From CAVPDG01 sp963702535 (lineage in GTDB: Bacteria > Chloroflexota > Anaerolineae > Anaerolineales > UBA4823): DNA of 64,000 bases. The stretch covers positions 124,001 through 188,000 of the forward strand of contig CAVPDG010000011.1 in the NCBI GenBank assembly GCA_963702535.1, in the 5' to 3' direction. Below the pieces are notes generated by a model that saw only the letters and a program-made list of their open reading frames with translations, was not told the origin of the DNA and searched no databases. Below are positions 18,266-26,586 of the stretch, in pieces (position 1 is the first letter of the stretch; each line of letters begins with the position of its first letter). A program made the position numbers and the translations under genes.

Positions 18266-19402
18266 TCAGGGGCAGGCTTTACTGACGTGCTCCTCGAAGG
18301 TCTGCGAAAATGAGTGGGTTCCCGAATGGTCACAGGCTGCCCTGAAGTAGTAGTAAGAAGATTCTTCGGGAAAGGCAACAGCTCTCAAAGCATCCAAGCC
18401 GGGATTGGAGATCGGACCAGGAGGCAATCCCGGGTACAGGTAGGTGTTGTAAGGCGAATCGGTCTTCAGGTCATCCAGGCTCAGGGGGTTTGTCCACCAG
18501 GTAGCCTTAGCCTGGTTGAAACCCAGTGCGTATTGCACCGTGGGGTCCGAATCCAGCTTCATGCCGGTGCGCAAGCGGTTATAAAAAACGGAGGCGATCA
18601 GTGGCATCTCTGCCGAGTCAACCGCTTCTCGCTGGATAATGGATGCCAGGGTAACTGCCTCAAAGACGCCTAATCCCTGGTTGCTGAATCCCTGGACCAG
18701 CTCGGGGGTGATGTTTTGCTCGAAGGTCCCTAGCACCCTGTCCAAAAAGCCGGTCAGGCTGGTTTCACGCTCCATCTCATAGCTGCCGGGGAAAAGAAAG
18801 CCTTCCAGGGTGGCGCCGGGAGGCAGGTCTTCTGCTAACCCATGCGTATCACCCGGCTTACCCGCCACCGAGAGGAACTCTTGCGGCAAGATCTCCAAAC
18901 CGGAGGTAGGAAAAGCCGCCGCAACTTCCTCCATCCGCCAACCCGGGAGGATGACAAAATCCACTTTGGATGGTGTGGAATCTTGCAGGGCATGGGCAAT
19001 CTCCACGCTGCTTCTGGCGCTGTCCAGGCTGTAAACGCCTGCCTGCAACGATCGATCCAGCCCGCGATAGCTCAGGTACTGCATGAAGGCGTCCCCATTC
19101 CAAATGAAGCCCTGATTTTGCAGGTTTTCGGCAATTGTGGCGGCTGATTTACCGTATTGGATTTGAAACTCCCTGGGCTGAGCAGCGAGATCAACCGGTG
19201 TTGTAAGCTCGCGCCGGTTCAGCAGCAGTAGCAATGAAAGGGTCAGTCTTTGAGTTTGGCTTAGAGATGCGGCTGGTTGTCCGTAGATGTATTTAGCCTG
19301 GGAGGGGATAACTACCAGGACGCTGAAGACGAGAATGATCACGACGCATAAGCCAGAGAGCAAGATGAGGCTGGAACAAGATAGAAAAGAGCGTTTGGTC
19401 AT
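18266..19402 (-). CDS. mltG: Endolytic murein transglycosylase MltG
   Basis: MltG cuts nascent peptidoglycan glycan strands at the outer face of the membrane and sets strand length. An N-terminal membrane anchor (~residues 6-32) is followed by a LysM-like segment ('IQYGKSAATIAENLQNQGFI') and the YceG domain with 'LEGFLFPGSYE', the catalytic-region 'LASIIQREAV', 'VFYNRLRTGMKLDSDPTVQYALG' split by a few substitutions, and 'SPYNTYLYPGLPPGPISNPG'. Length 379 aa from the ATG at 19402; a TTG six codons upstream is possible. It follows ruvX as in Firmicutes, where alaS, ruvX and mltG are neighbours. Confidence 0.95.
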   Translation of the reverse strand: MTKRSFLSCSSLILLSGLCVVIILVFSVLVVIPSQAKYIYGQPAASLSQTQRLTLSLLLLLNRRELTTPVDLAAQPREFQIQYGKSAATIAENLQNQGFIWNGDAFMQYLSYRGLDRSLQAGVYSLDSARSSVEIAHALQDSTPSKVDFVILPGWRMEEVAAAFPTSGLEILPQEFLSVAGKPGDTHGLAEDLPPGATLEGFLFPGSYEMERETSLTGFLDRVLGTFEQNITPELVQGFSNQGLGVFEAVTLASIIQREAVDSAEMPLIASVFYNRLRTGMKLDSDPTVQYALGFNQAKATWWTNPLSLDDLKTDSPYNTYLYPGLPPGPISNPGLDALRAVAFPEESSYYYFRAACDHSGTHSFSQTFEEHVSKACP

Positions 19403-19455
19403 GTTGTGGTGTAATCCCAATCGTATTTGCAGTTACCGCTTGGAGCCTGCTGGAA

Positions 19456-19878
19456 TTAACCTTCTTGTTGGGCGCGTGCGTCCAGGTAAGATTGGAGGAT
19501 CACAGTAGCTGCCAGCTCATCCAGATGCCCGCTGCGCTTGCTGAGTGAGGCTCCCATTGCGATGCGCGCCCGGCGTGCGGCTTGGGTGCTGCCGCTCTCA
19601 TCCCATAGCAAGACCGGTAACGAGGTTTGGCTGCGGATCGCCCCCGCCAGGCGCGCGGCTCGCCGCGCTTGTGGTGTGGGGCGGTTGTTTTCATCCAGCG
19701 CTTGCCCGACCACGATCATCCCCGCGCCTCTTTCCAGCGCGATCCGGGCAATCGCTGCCGCGTCGATCGTGCGGGAGCTATGGTCAATCACCAGGAGCGG
19801 GTTAGCAATGGTGGCGGTGGGATCACTGATGGCTACGCCCAACCGCTTCTCTCCAGGATCGACGGCGATGATGATCAT
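19456..19878 (-). CDS. ruvX: RuvX/YqgF, Holliday junction resolvase-like, pre-16S rRNA nuclease family
   Basis: RuvX/YqgF is an RNase H-fold nuclease linked to pre-16S rRNA maturation and to Holliday junction resolution. The start 'MIIIAVDPGEKRLGVAISD' carries the first catalytic aspartate; later motifs are 'VVGQALDENNR', 'LLWDESGSTQAA' and the C-terminal 'SGHLDELAATVILQSYLD' with the last acidic residues. The length is 140 aa from the ATG at 19878; longer readings overlap the upstream gene and are not conserved. It lies between the baseplate-J-like gene (38 bp) and mltG (53 bp) in one run. Confidence 0.93.
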   Translation of the reverse strand: MIIIAVDPGEKRLGVAISDPTATIANPLLVIDHSSRTIDAAAIARIALERGAGMIVVGQALDENNRPTPQARRAARLAGAIRSQTSLPVLLWDESGSTQAARRARIAMGASLSKRSGHLDELAATVILQSYLDARAQQEG

Positions 19879-19916
19879 TGCTTTCCGGTCTCCGGCATAG
19901 GACGGATCTCCCCGGC

Positions 19917-21428
19917 TCATCCAGAGCGAATGGCGATTTTGAATGGAAGTACAGGTAATCGCGGCCACCAGGAAGGGAAGACGCGGATTGCGGCTGTGTC
20001 CTGGACGGGTAACGAAGCGCGGAGCTTCTCATTCACCTGCCCGGGAGCTAAACCGCGGATCAAAGCGCTGACTTTGCCTTTCTCCAGATCAGCCAGTAAG
20101 TTTTGTGCGGCGCCAATCTGCCAGGTGACGCGCTGACCTGCGCCGGGCTTTGGCTCATCCAGCATCTCCAACTGTAGGGTTCCGGAAACGGCATGGTACC
20201 CAGGTGGGAGGTTAGCATCCAGGATCGTTTTAGCCAGAGCTTCAAGATCGCCTTGGGATACAACCTGAGCCTGAAATTTTAGAGATAAATCCAGGTCTAG
20301 CTGGTCAGCTGGCTGCCCTTGGGGCGGGTCATACTCCGCACGAATGACCTGTGTGAGGGTCAGCGTGGGGGTGAGCAGCAGGTCGCCCGGTTGGACCTGC
20401 CTGGAAAGCTCTTCTAATGCCTGCAGGCGCAGACGCTCTCCGAGCTGCTCGTAAAGTTGATCTCTCTGGTAATCTGTTGGGGATAACACCGGACGATTTG
20501 TACCGCCTGAAGCCGGGAGGGGATTTGTCACGGTGAGCCGCGTGCCTAGCGAGCCTTCAAGCGTGGTCAAACTCTCCGCCGGCAGATTCCCCTGCACACC
20601 TGGAACCAACGCCCTGGCTGGAAGCGATACGGATTGCCCAACTCCAGCCGGCACCTGACCTTTGGCGAGGATGGAAAAACGCTGGGGATCCTCTCCCGAA
20701 GTGCGGACGACCGTACCCTCGGGGATGGGGATCACCTGGTCGGTCAGGTTGGAGATCAACACATCCACCCTGGCGGGCTTATCCGCGACGCTGCTAAATC
20801 CCTTGGCGGGCGTGCTCAGCCTCTCACCGACAACGACCTCGATCGTTTTCGCAGGCACGGCGCCAGACAGGTTGATTGAATCGATTTCGGGATCTGCGCG
20901 CACCTGAAGGGTGATGTGCTGCTCCTGGGATTGGGGCTTTATGGTGATTTCCGCCCCAGGTAGAAGGATGGCTGCGAGGGAGAGAAGAGCAAGGACGCTG
21001 AGTGTGAAGGCAGCGATGCGGGTAACCGGATAGCTATACCAGGCGGGTGTACCTGGATGCGCTCGTTGGCGCAGCTCATCCAGGTCGACGGGGCGCGTGC
21101 GGTGACGTGGCGGAAGCAGGCTTTTGCGCCAGCGCAGGCTACGGTTTTTACGCCAGTGTGATTTCTGTGCCTGGTGCAGGTCGTTGAAAACCGGGATGCC
21201 AAGCTGGGCCGCGTGGTAGCACACCTGTGGGTTGCGGGTGATCAAAGCCAGCTGCGCGCCGAGAGATTGGCTGTGTCGCAACAAAAGGATCAGGTCAAGG
21301 CGGCGAGTCAGGATCTTACCGCGCTCGGGCCAAACCAGTAAAATCCGACCCGTCTGGCTCCATTGCATCTTGTCGCGGGCGGAAATGACATCGTCGTGCG
21401 CTTCCAGACTCAGGATCTGAGTTTTCAT
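19917..21428 (-). CDS. Membrane protein with baseplate-J-like extracellular domain
   Basis: This is a 503-aa protein in three parts. Residues 1-~110 are cytoplasmic, starting 'MKTQILSLEAHDDVISARDK' and containing a small nucleotide- or protein-binding-like fold ('GRILLVWPERG', 'LALITRNPQVCYHAAQLGIP'). A basic, arginine-rich linker precedes one membrane segment ('IAAFTLSVLALLSLAAILLP', ~residues 138-158). The outer ~345 residues show the pattern of baseplate J/gp47-type proteins: 'IPEGTVVRTSGEDPQRFSI', 'LPARALVPGVQGNLPAESLT'. No phage or contractile-injection gene is near, and the gene sits directly upstream of ruvX and mltG. The function is unknown; an envelope role is inferred from topology and neighbours. 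Confidence 0.75.
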   Translation of the reverse strand: MKTQILSLEAHDDVISARDKMQWSQTGRILLVWPERGKILTRRLDLILLLRHSQSLGAQLALITRNPQVCYHAAQLGIPVFNDLHQAQKSHWRKNRSLRWRKSLLPPRHRTRPVDLDELRQRAHPGTPAWYSYPVTRIAAFTLSVLALLSLAAILLPGAEITIKPQSQEQHITLQVRADPEIDSINLSGAVPAKTIEVVVGERLSTPAKGFSSVADKPARVDVLISNLTDQVIPIPEGTVVRTSGEDPQRFSILAKGQVPAGVGQSVSLPARALVPGVQGNLPAESLTTLEGSLGTRLTVTNPLPASGGTNRPVLSPTDYQRDQLYEQLGERLRLQALEELSRQVQPGDLLLTPTLTLTQVIRAEYDPPQGQPADQLDLDLSLKFQAQVVSQGDLEALAKTILDANLPPGYHAVSGTLQLEMLDEPKPGAGQRVTWQIGAAQNLLADLEKGKVSALIRGLAPGQVNEKLRASLPVQDTAAIRVFPSWWPRLPVLPFKIAIRSG

Positions 21429-21457
21429 GTTCGACTAACGCCTGGCTGATCGCCGGG

Positions 21458-22849
21458 TCATCTCTTTTCCATCAGGTACAGCTTGCGCTCGGAGTTCAAA
21501 ACGTCCTGGCGCTGGTGGATCGTAAAATAACGGGCAAAGACGGATTCGAAGGTCTCCTGGGTATATTGGTCAAAGATGTCCACACGTGAGGCGAGCAGTT
21601 TTTGAACCTGGGAGTCGCTTTTGGGGACAAACTCGATCACGAGCCAGCGGCTCAGCCCGTGGAAGAAAGCAGCGAGACGGTCTAACGGGACATTGTTGGA
21701 GATCACCAGGTGGTGAATCAAAGCCAGAGCGAGGACGGCATCGACTGCGCCGCGCTCCAGGAGGGAGCCCCGCTCTCGATTTTGCCACCCGATGCCCGGA
21801 CTCGGGTTCGTCAGGTCACTGAGCAAGGGCAGGATATTTGGCTCGTGATTCTTGCGGCTGGCGAGATAGTTTTGCTCCACAGCGCCGGGGTCGATATCAA
21901 AAGCAATTGTGGGTATGCCGCGATCGCTTGCCAGCCGGCTGAAGAGTCCGGTATTCGCGCCAAGGTCCCACAACGATCCGGGATTGATCCGGTCTAAAAA
22001 TGCGGAGACGATCTTTTTCTTGTCGTCCAGCCCTGCCTGTGTGTAGTTGTGCTCGTCGTAATACGCGCCCCAGTCGGTGCCAGCCGGCGACCACTGCAGC
22101 CGCTTGATCCCGGACTCCAGGCTATCGATCAAGCCTTGCAGGGATACCTTGCTCACTTTCCGCGTTGTCTCTACCGGCTTTGCAGAATAGCGTTTCTGGC
22201 TAGAGGCATGCAGATGGATGTGGATATACAGCGGGAATACCAGGTGCGTCTTCCAGGGGAGCAGCTCGCTGACCAGGTCTAGGGGCAGACCATCGATGTA
22301 TACCCTGAGAAGCTGGCTCAGCCGGATATCCCGATAAGCCATCAGGCTGAGTGGCGCCAGGAAATGCTGGCAAAACTGCCGGTACGGGACCCAGGGCAGT
22401 CCTTCTTGATAGAGCTCGAAGGACAAGGTATCGATCATTACCGGTCGACCGTGGTGAAACTGGATGTTATAGGCGCTGCTGTCTTTCAAGGTCATGCCGT
22501 GCTCGAGCGCCTTTTTCTGGATCTCAAGGGTGGTCAGAGCGGCATCTTTAAGCTGGCTGAAGCTCCACTCATACGGGTACGAGATGAACCCAACTCGCTC
22601 AGGCTGGATGACCTTGTAACAGGTTGCAGGGTCCAGAGGTCCAACCTCTACTTCCTGGTGCGCGATCAGCAATCTAGCTTTCACCAATTCCTGGTAAAGA
22701 CCCGATGCAATCAAGCGGTCGTAGTTTGGCCGGTAGATTTGGTTGACCTGGCGGTAGAGCACCCCGGTCGCGGTGAAAACATACCCACTCGGATCTCTGA
22801 ATGATGCTGCAACCGATTCGACCTGGTTGTCGGAAATATCCGTGCTCAT
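21458..22849 (-). CDS. SAM-dependent methyltransferase with long N-terminal domain
   Basis: Residues ~290-463 are a class I methyltransferase: 'SLWDLGANTGLFSRLA' is motif I and 'AVLALALIHHLVISNN' motif IV. The N-terminal ~250 residues ('DPSGYVFTATGVLYRQVN') include 'KDSSAYNIQFHHGRPVMIDT', which resembles the catalytic loop and DFG-like segment of kinase-fold proteins (D..N, then MID). Related proteins are annotated as nodulation NoeA-like methyltransferases. It overlaps the next upstream gene by 4 bp and belongs to the glycan set at 21.5-28.6 kb, so the substrate may be a sugar or sugar-lipid; this is inferred. The gene is intact. Confidence 0.8.
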   Translation of the reverse strand: MSTDISDNQVESVAASFRDPSGYVFTATGVLYRQVNQIYRPNYDRLIASGLYQELVKARLLIAHQEVEVGPLDPATCYKVIQPERVGFISYPYEWSFSQLKDAALTTLEIQKKALEHGMTLKDSSAYNIQFHHGRPVMIDTLSFELYQEGLPWVPYRQFCQHFLAPLSLMAYRDIRLSQLLRVYIDGLPLDLVSELLPWKTHLVFPLYIHIHLHASSQKRYSAKPVETTRKVSKVSLQGLIDSLESGIKRLQWSPAGTDWGAYYDEHNYTQAGLDDKKKIVSAFLDRINPGSLWDLGANTGLFSRLASDRGIPTIAFDIDPGAVEQNYLASRKNHEPNILPLLSDLTNPSPGIGWQNRERGSLLERGAVDAVLALALIHHLVISNNVPLDRLAAFFHGLSRWLVIEFVPKSDSQVQKLLASRVDIFDQYTQETFESVFARYFTIHQRQDVLNSERKLYLMEKR

Positions 22850-23082
22850 TCCTGTTCCTGTTTATTCTCGGCTTTATCTTCATCAACCGGCGTGTCCGTT
22901 GGGGCTCTCTTGAAAAAGGCTTTCAGCTTATTCCAGTACACCTTGACCAGGAACAGGCTCCCAACGATCGTGGCGATCAGGATTTGCAGGATAAAGCTGC
23001 CGGATCCAGGATCGAGGTAGGGGTGTGTGCCAATCATCGGAATCAATAGGGCGATGAATGGGAAAATCATTAGGCTTATCAT
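22846..23082 (-). CDS. Small two-helix membrane protein with YLDPGSGSF motif
   Basis: A 78-aa protein (ATG at 23082) with two hydrophobic helices ('ISLMIFPFIALLIPMIG' and 'FILQILIATIVGSLFLVKVY') separated by the motif 'YLDPGSGSF'. The C-terminal tail is charged ('DEDKAENKQEQE'). Small proteins with the YLDPG(S/T)GS pattern are found beside polysaccharide genes in many bacteria; no function is known to me. It overlaps the methyltransferase by 4 bp and nearly abuts the aminotransferase, so it is part of the operon. Confidence 0.75.
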   Translation of the reverse strand: MISLMIFPFIALLIPMIGTHPYLDPGSGSFILQILIATIVGSLFLVKVYWNKLKAFFKRAPTDTPVDEDKAENKQEQE

Positions 23083-23096
23083 GGTTTGTGTCCTTA

Positions 23097-24254
23097 TCAC
23101 ATTTTAAAATTTTGGATGCTCTCAACAACCTGAGATTGTTCCATCTCGGAGAGATTATTAAAAAAGGGTAGACGGACCAGGCAGTCGCTTACACGCTCGG
23201 TTACCGGGCAATCACCTGGCTTGCCGCCGAAGCGCACGCCCATGGCAGATGTATTTAACGGGAGATAATGAAAAACACTCAGTATCCCACTCGCTCGCAA
23301 GTGTGCAATCAATGCCTGGCGCACCGCGAGGGAAGGCATGATCAGGTAGTACATGTGGTAGGGTTGCTCGCAATACGCTGGGATGTGAGGTGTTCCGACC
23401 CCGTGCTGGTGCGCCCATTCGCGCAGATGAGAATTGTAGTAATCCCAGACGCGTTGGCGTTTTACCTGGATGCTTGCCCGCTTCTCGAGCTGGGCGTACA
23501 GAAAAGCCGCCAGAATATCCGATGGTAGGTAACTTGAGCCTGAGTCTACCCAGGTATATTTATCCACCTGGCCTCTAAAGAACCTGCTCCGGTTGGTGCC
23601 TTTTTCGCGCAGAATTTCAGCTCGTTCTATGTCAGCCAGATCATTAACCAGCAAAGCTCCCCCTTCGCCGCAGGTAATGTTTTTGGTCTCATGGAAGCTC
23701 AAGGTGGCCAGGCGTCCAAAAGTACCCAGGTTTTTACCCTTATATTTACCGAACAAGCCATGGGCATTGTCTTCAACTACTGGGATCCCCCTCTGTCCGG
23801 CGATGTGCAGGATGGCGTCCATCTCGCAACCCACCCCGGCATAGTGCACTGGCACGATCGCTCTGGTATGAGCTGTAATCAGGTTACCCAGGAGGTTCTC
23901 ATCCATATTGAGCGTATCCGGGCGGATATCGCAGAAGACCGGGCGCGCGCCGCGCAAGACGAATGCGTTCACGGTCGAGACAAAGGTAAACGCAGGAACA
24001 ATCACCTCGTCGCCGGTTTGGATATCCAGGAGCAAGGCAGCCAGCTCCAGTGCATGGGTGCAGGATGTGGTCAGGAAGATGCGAGGTACTCCCAACTCTT
24101 CTTCCAGGAGCTTCTGGCAAAGCTTCGTAAATCTCCCATCACCGGAAATATGCGCGTTTTCAAGCGCCTGGGCGATGTAGATGAGCTCTTTTCCGGTCAG
24201 CTCAGGCTGGTTGAAATCGATGCGGGGAAATCGGGATGCAGGATTTGTATCCAT
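23097..24254 (-). CDS. wecE: dTDP-4-amino-4,6-dideoxygalactose transaminase-type aminotransferase
   Basis: This is a PLP-dependent aminotransferase of the DegT/DnrJ/EryC1 group, close to RffA/WecE, which makes dTDP-4-amino-4,6-dideoxy-D-galactose. The PLP lysine lies in 'SFHETKNITCGEGGAL', with 'TTSCTHALELAALLL' and 'VVEDNAHGLFG' forming the PLP pocket and 'PVHYAGVGCEMD' typical for WecE. The length is 385 aa from the ATG at 24254; a TTG nine bases upstream is possible. The gene sits among glycosyltransferase and WbqC genes, which fits synthesis of an amino sugar for a surface glycan. Confidence 0.9.
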   Translation of the reverse strand: MDTNPASRFPRIDFNQPELTGKELIYIAQALENAHISGDGRFTKLCQKLLEEELGVPRIFLTTSCTHALELAALLLDIQTGDEVIVPAFTFVSTVNAFVLRGARPVFCDIRPDTLNMDENLLGNLITAHTRAIVPVHYAGVGCEMDAILHIAGQRGIPVVEDNAHGLFGKYKGKNLGTFGRLATLSFHETKNITCGEGGALLVNDLADIERAEILREKGTNRSRFFRGQVDKYTWVDSGSSYLPSDILAAFLYAQLEKRASIQVKRQRVWDYYNSHLREWAHQHGVGTPHIPAYCEQPYHMYYLIMPSLAVRQALIAHLRASGILSVFHYLPLNTSAMGVRFGGKPGDCPVTERVSDCLVRLPFFNNLSEMEQSQVVESIQNFKM

Positions 24255-24263
24255 GGAGCGCAA

Positions 24264-24895
24264 TCAGGCAGGTTGCTTCCTGACCAAGATCGTGAAATCA
24301 TACAGGTTGTAATCGTGCAGCAGGGCGACGTTACGCGAGAAGTGCCTTTTGCAGTAATCGAAATAATAGCATGGGTCGGCGTAGTATAAATGGGGTTTCA
24401 TATACGGGGCATCTGAGTAGGAGGTGAGCATATTGAAGGCGAACCCTTTACTACTCAGGCTGTTCATTTTTTGCAAGGTTTTGATCACATACCCCGTCCA
24501 TTCATCATACGAATACTCCAACCGGATGTTGAATATGCCACTTTCCACGGCATAGTCTGCCGGGATTAATGCGGATTCCTGGCTGGTAAATGTGCAGAAT
24601 GGCCGGTCCTTGTGAATTTCCCTGGCTTTAACCACCATCTCTTCGAGGATGTCAAACCCAGAATACGTAAAGCGACAGCCTTTGTGAAGGAGGAAATCGA
24701 CCAATGCGCCGTAGCCACAGCCGTAATCGATGATAGAGAATTCGGGCGCTGGATCACAAACCCGGAAGAGCTGTTCGAAACGGGTGATCTGAAGTCTACG
24801 GAATTCCAATCAGCGCCACGCGGGGTTGCTCCGAATGTATCCAGCTTCTCTCCAAAATATTTTTTTATCTCGTTGATATCGATATCAGGTTCCAT
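24264..24895 (-). CDS. SAM-dependent methyltransferase, frameshifted
   Basis: A ~210-aa class I methyltransferase. The N-terminus 'EIKKYFGEKLDTFGATPRGA' and 'DWNS' is in one frame; from 'RLQITRFEQLF' the gene continues in another, with motif I in 'SIIDYGCGYGALVDFL'. One missing base near 24799-24806 explains the break. The C-terminal region is rich in tyrosines ('PHLYYADPCYYFDYCKRHF'). It overlaps the WbqC gene by 11 bp and lies 9 bp before the aminotransferase, so it is part of the glycan operon; the substrate is unknown. Confidence 0.8.
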
Positions 24896-25592
24896 ATGTC
24901 CATGATTGAATATACTTACCTGCTTCTAACCCGGTGTTGAAGAGCAGATCCAGGATAGAAACCTGGGGATCGAAGGGCGGGTAGAGCTGTGGGTATTCAG
25001 GATAATTGTATTCCATAAATTCAAGTTCAATGCCGGCTGTTTTAAATTTGTCCGGCTCGATATAATCGCGCGCCGAGGGTCCGCTGATGTAATGATCGGC
25101 TTCCAGAAGCAAGAGGATGTTGACCAGCCGGTCTGTTTTTCGCCCCTCTACAGCCAGGCTTGAAGAACGGACAAATCGGGTGCGCGTGATCCCCAGCAAT
25201 TGAGAAATTCGGACCGTTGTTTCGATTGTGAAATCAGCCAAGAGCTCTGGATGATCCGTGTATAGTTCTTGGATGGCGGGCGCGTAGGTTGAGAAGAAAG
25301 GGGCTTTATGATAAGCGTATTCGATCGTCCGCCAATGCTCCTCGTTCCAGGGTCTCTCCCAGCTGATGCGGATCTGGTTGATCGGGATGTGCTCAATTTG
25401 GGCTGCATGGCTGTTGACTGGGATGGTGAGCCATCGGGTGCCTTGCGGGGTTTTGATGCGATTGCGATTCCGCCAACCGCGCTTGTCATACTGGACATCG
25501 TCATAGAACACAAAAATATCCGCTTTGACGATCTGGTGGAAGTAACCGCGCCAGGGGATATAGGAGGGTTGGAGGATAACACAGCTCGGCAT
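24885..25592 (-). CDS. WbqC-family protein
   Basis: The 235-aa protein opens 'CVILQPSYIPWRGYFHQIVK' and continues 'FYDDVQYDKRGWRNRNRIK', the hallmark of the WbqC-like family found in O-antigen and other surface-glycan clusters. The exact reaction is not established; some members are linked to amino-sugar modification. 'LLEADHYISGPSARDYIEPD' further matches the family. No signal peptide or membrane segment is seen. It lies between a GT2 gene and a methyltransferase gene with short spacing. Confidence 0.87.
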   Translation of the reverse strand: MPSCVILQPSYIPWRGYFHQIVKADIFVFYDDVQYDKRGWRNRNRIKTPQGTRWLTIPVNSHAAQIEHIPINQIRISWERPWNEEHWRTIEYAYHKAPFFSTYAPAIQELYTDHPELLADFTIETTVRISQLLGITRTRFVRSSSLAVEGRKTDRLVNILLLLEADHYISGPSARDYIEPDKFKTAGIELEFMEYNYPEYPQLYPPFDPQVSILDLLFNTGLEAGKYIQSWTYGT

Positions 25593-25603
25593 AACGGACG
25601 CGC

Positions 25604-26536
25604 CTACCGGCTCTCTATCTCGTGGATGACATAAGGTGGGCGGTCCATGTTACGGTCAAAGATGCGCGCCAGATATTCACCAAATATCCCCAGGGCAAAC
25701 AACTGCGCCCCACTGAATAACGCGATAATCGAAGCCAGGAAGGGGAAACCGGGAACACTGCCCGCCGTCAGAAAGACAACCACGACGTAGATGAAGACCG
25801 CCAAGCCTAACAGGGTGAAGATAAATCCCAGCAAGCTCGCCAGGCGCAGCGGGATCGTGCTAAATCCCGTCAGGATTTCCAGGGCAACTCCGAACAGCTT
25901 GAAAAAATTGTAATTCGACTGCCCGATCTGGCGGGTATCTTCATTAACGGTCACGGAGGCGAATTTCAATGTTCCCCAGGAGAGCAATACGTCTATGATC
26001 ACACTGGGGTTCTGGTAATTGGCGAAAGCGTCGCGTAGATCGGCGCGAAATGCCCGGAAGGGACCGATATCACGGATGGTGCGGACGCCCATGGCATAAG
26101 CCAGGGTGCGCTTGGTAAACCTGGAGAATAAATTGCGCCATAACGAGTGGGGAAGGCTTGCCGGTGAGCCATAAACCACGTCGTAGCCTTCATCCAGCTT
26201 TTCAAGCAGCTTGTGGATCTCCTCCGGCAGGTGCTGCAGGTCATCATCCATCGTGATGATCACTTCGTTGTGCGCCTGGCGAATGCCGCATAGGATGGCG
26301 TTATGTTGCCCGTAATTGCGCATCAGATTGACCCCTTTGACGAAGGGGCGTTTTTCTACTTCCGCGCAGATCACCGCCCAGCTCTTATCCCGGCTGCCGT
26401 CATTGACCAATATTATCTCATAATCCGAGGAGATATCCGGCAACACACCTTCCAGGCGTGCAATCAGTGGAGCCAGAGAATCCTGGCTGTTGTAAACCGG
26501 GATCACTACTGAGAGTGAATGGGTACGAGGGGTCAT
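25604..26536 (-). CDS. Polyprenyl-phosphate glycosyltransferase, family 2 (ArnC/DPM-like)
   Basis: The N-terminal GT2 domain has 'SVVIPVYNSQDSL', 'EIILVNDGSRDKSW' and the DxD-type 'ITMDDDLQHLPEE'. Two C-terminal membrane segments (~residues 235-260 and 270-295) anchor it. The layout matches ArnC and dolichol-phosphate-mannose-synthase-like enzymes, which load a sugar from a nucleotide donor onto polyprenyl phosphate at the inner membrane face. The length of 310 aa is typical. The sugar is not predictable, though the WecE-type aminotransferase nearby suggests an amino deoxysugar. Confidence 0.9.
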   Translation of the reverse strand: MTPRTHSLSVVIPVYNSQDSLAPLIARLEGVLPDISSDYEIILVNDGSRDKSWAVICAEVEKRPFVKGVNLMRNYGQHNAILCGIRQAHNEVIITMDDDLQHLPEEIHKLLEKLDEGYDVVYGSPASLPHSLWRNLFSRFTKRTLAYAMGVRTIRDIGPFRAFRADLRDAFANYQNPSVIIDVLLSWGTLKFASVTVNEDTRQIGQSNYNFFKLFGVALEILTGFSTIPLRLASLLGFIFTLLGLAVFIYVVVVFLTAGSVPGFPFLASIIALFSGAQLFALGIFGEYLARIFDRNMDRPPYVIHEIESR

Positions 26537-26586
26537 GGATTACCGGGGGATATCCAGATATTTCTGCGCACCGGCGTACTTAACCA

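Noticed and set aside
9544..21428. Prophage or integrative element suggested by the integrase-like and baseplate-J-like genes
   Set aside because: The two genes are ~10 kb apart, the recombinase lacks its active site, no capsid, portal, terminase, lysis or att sequence is present, and housekeeping genes (folC, lon, mltG, ruvX) lie between them.
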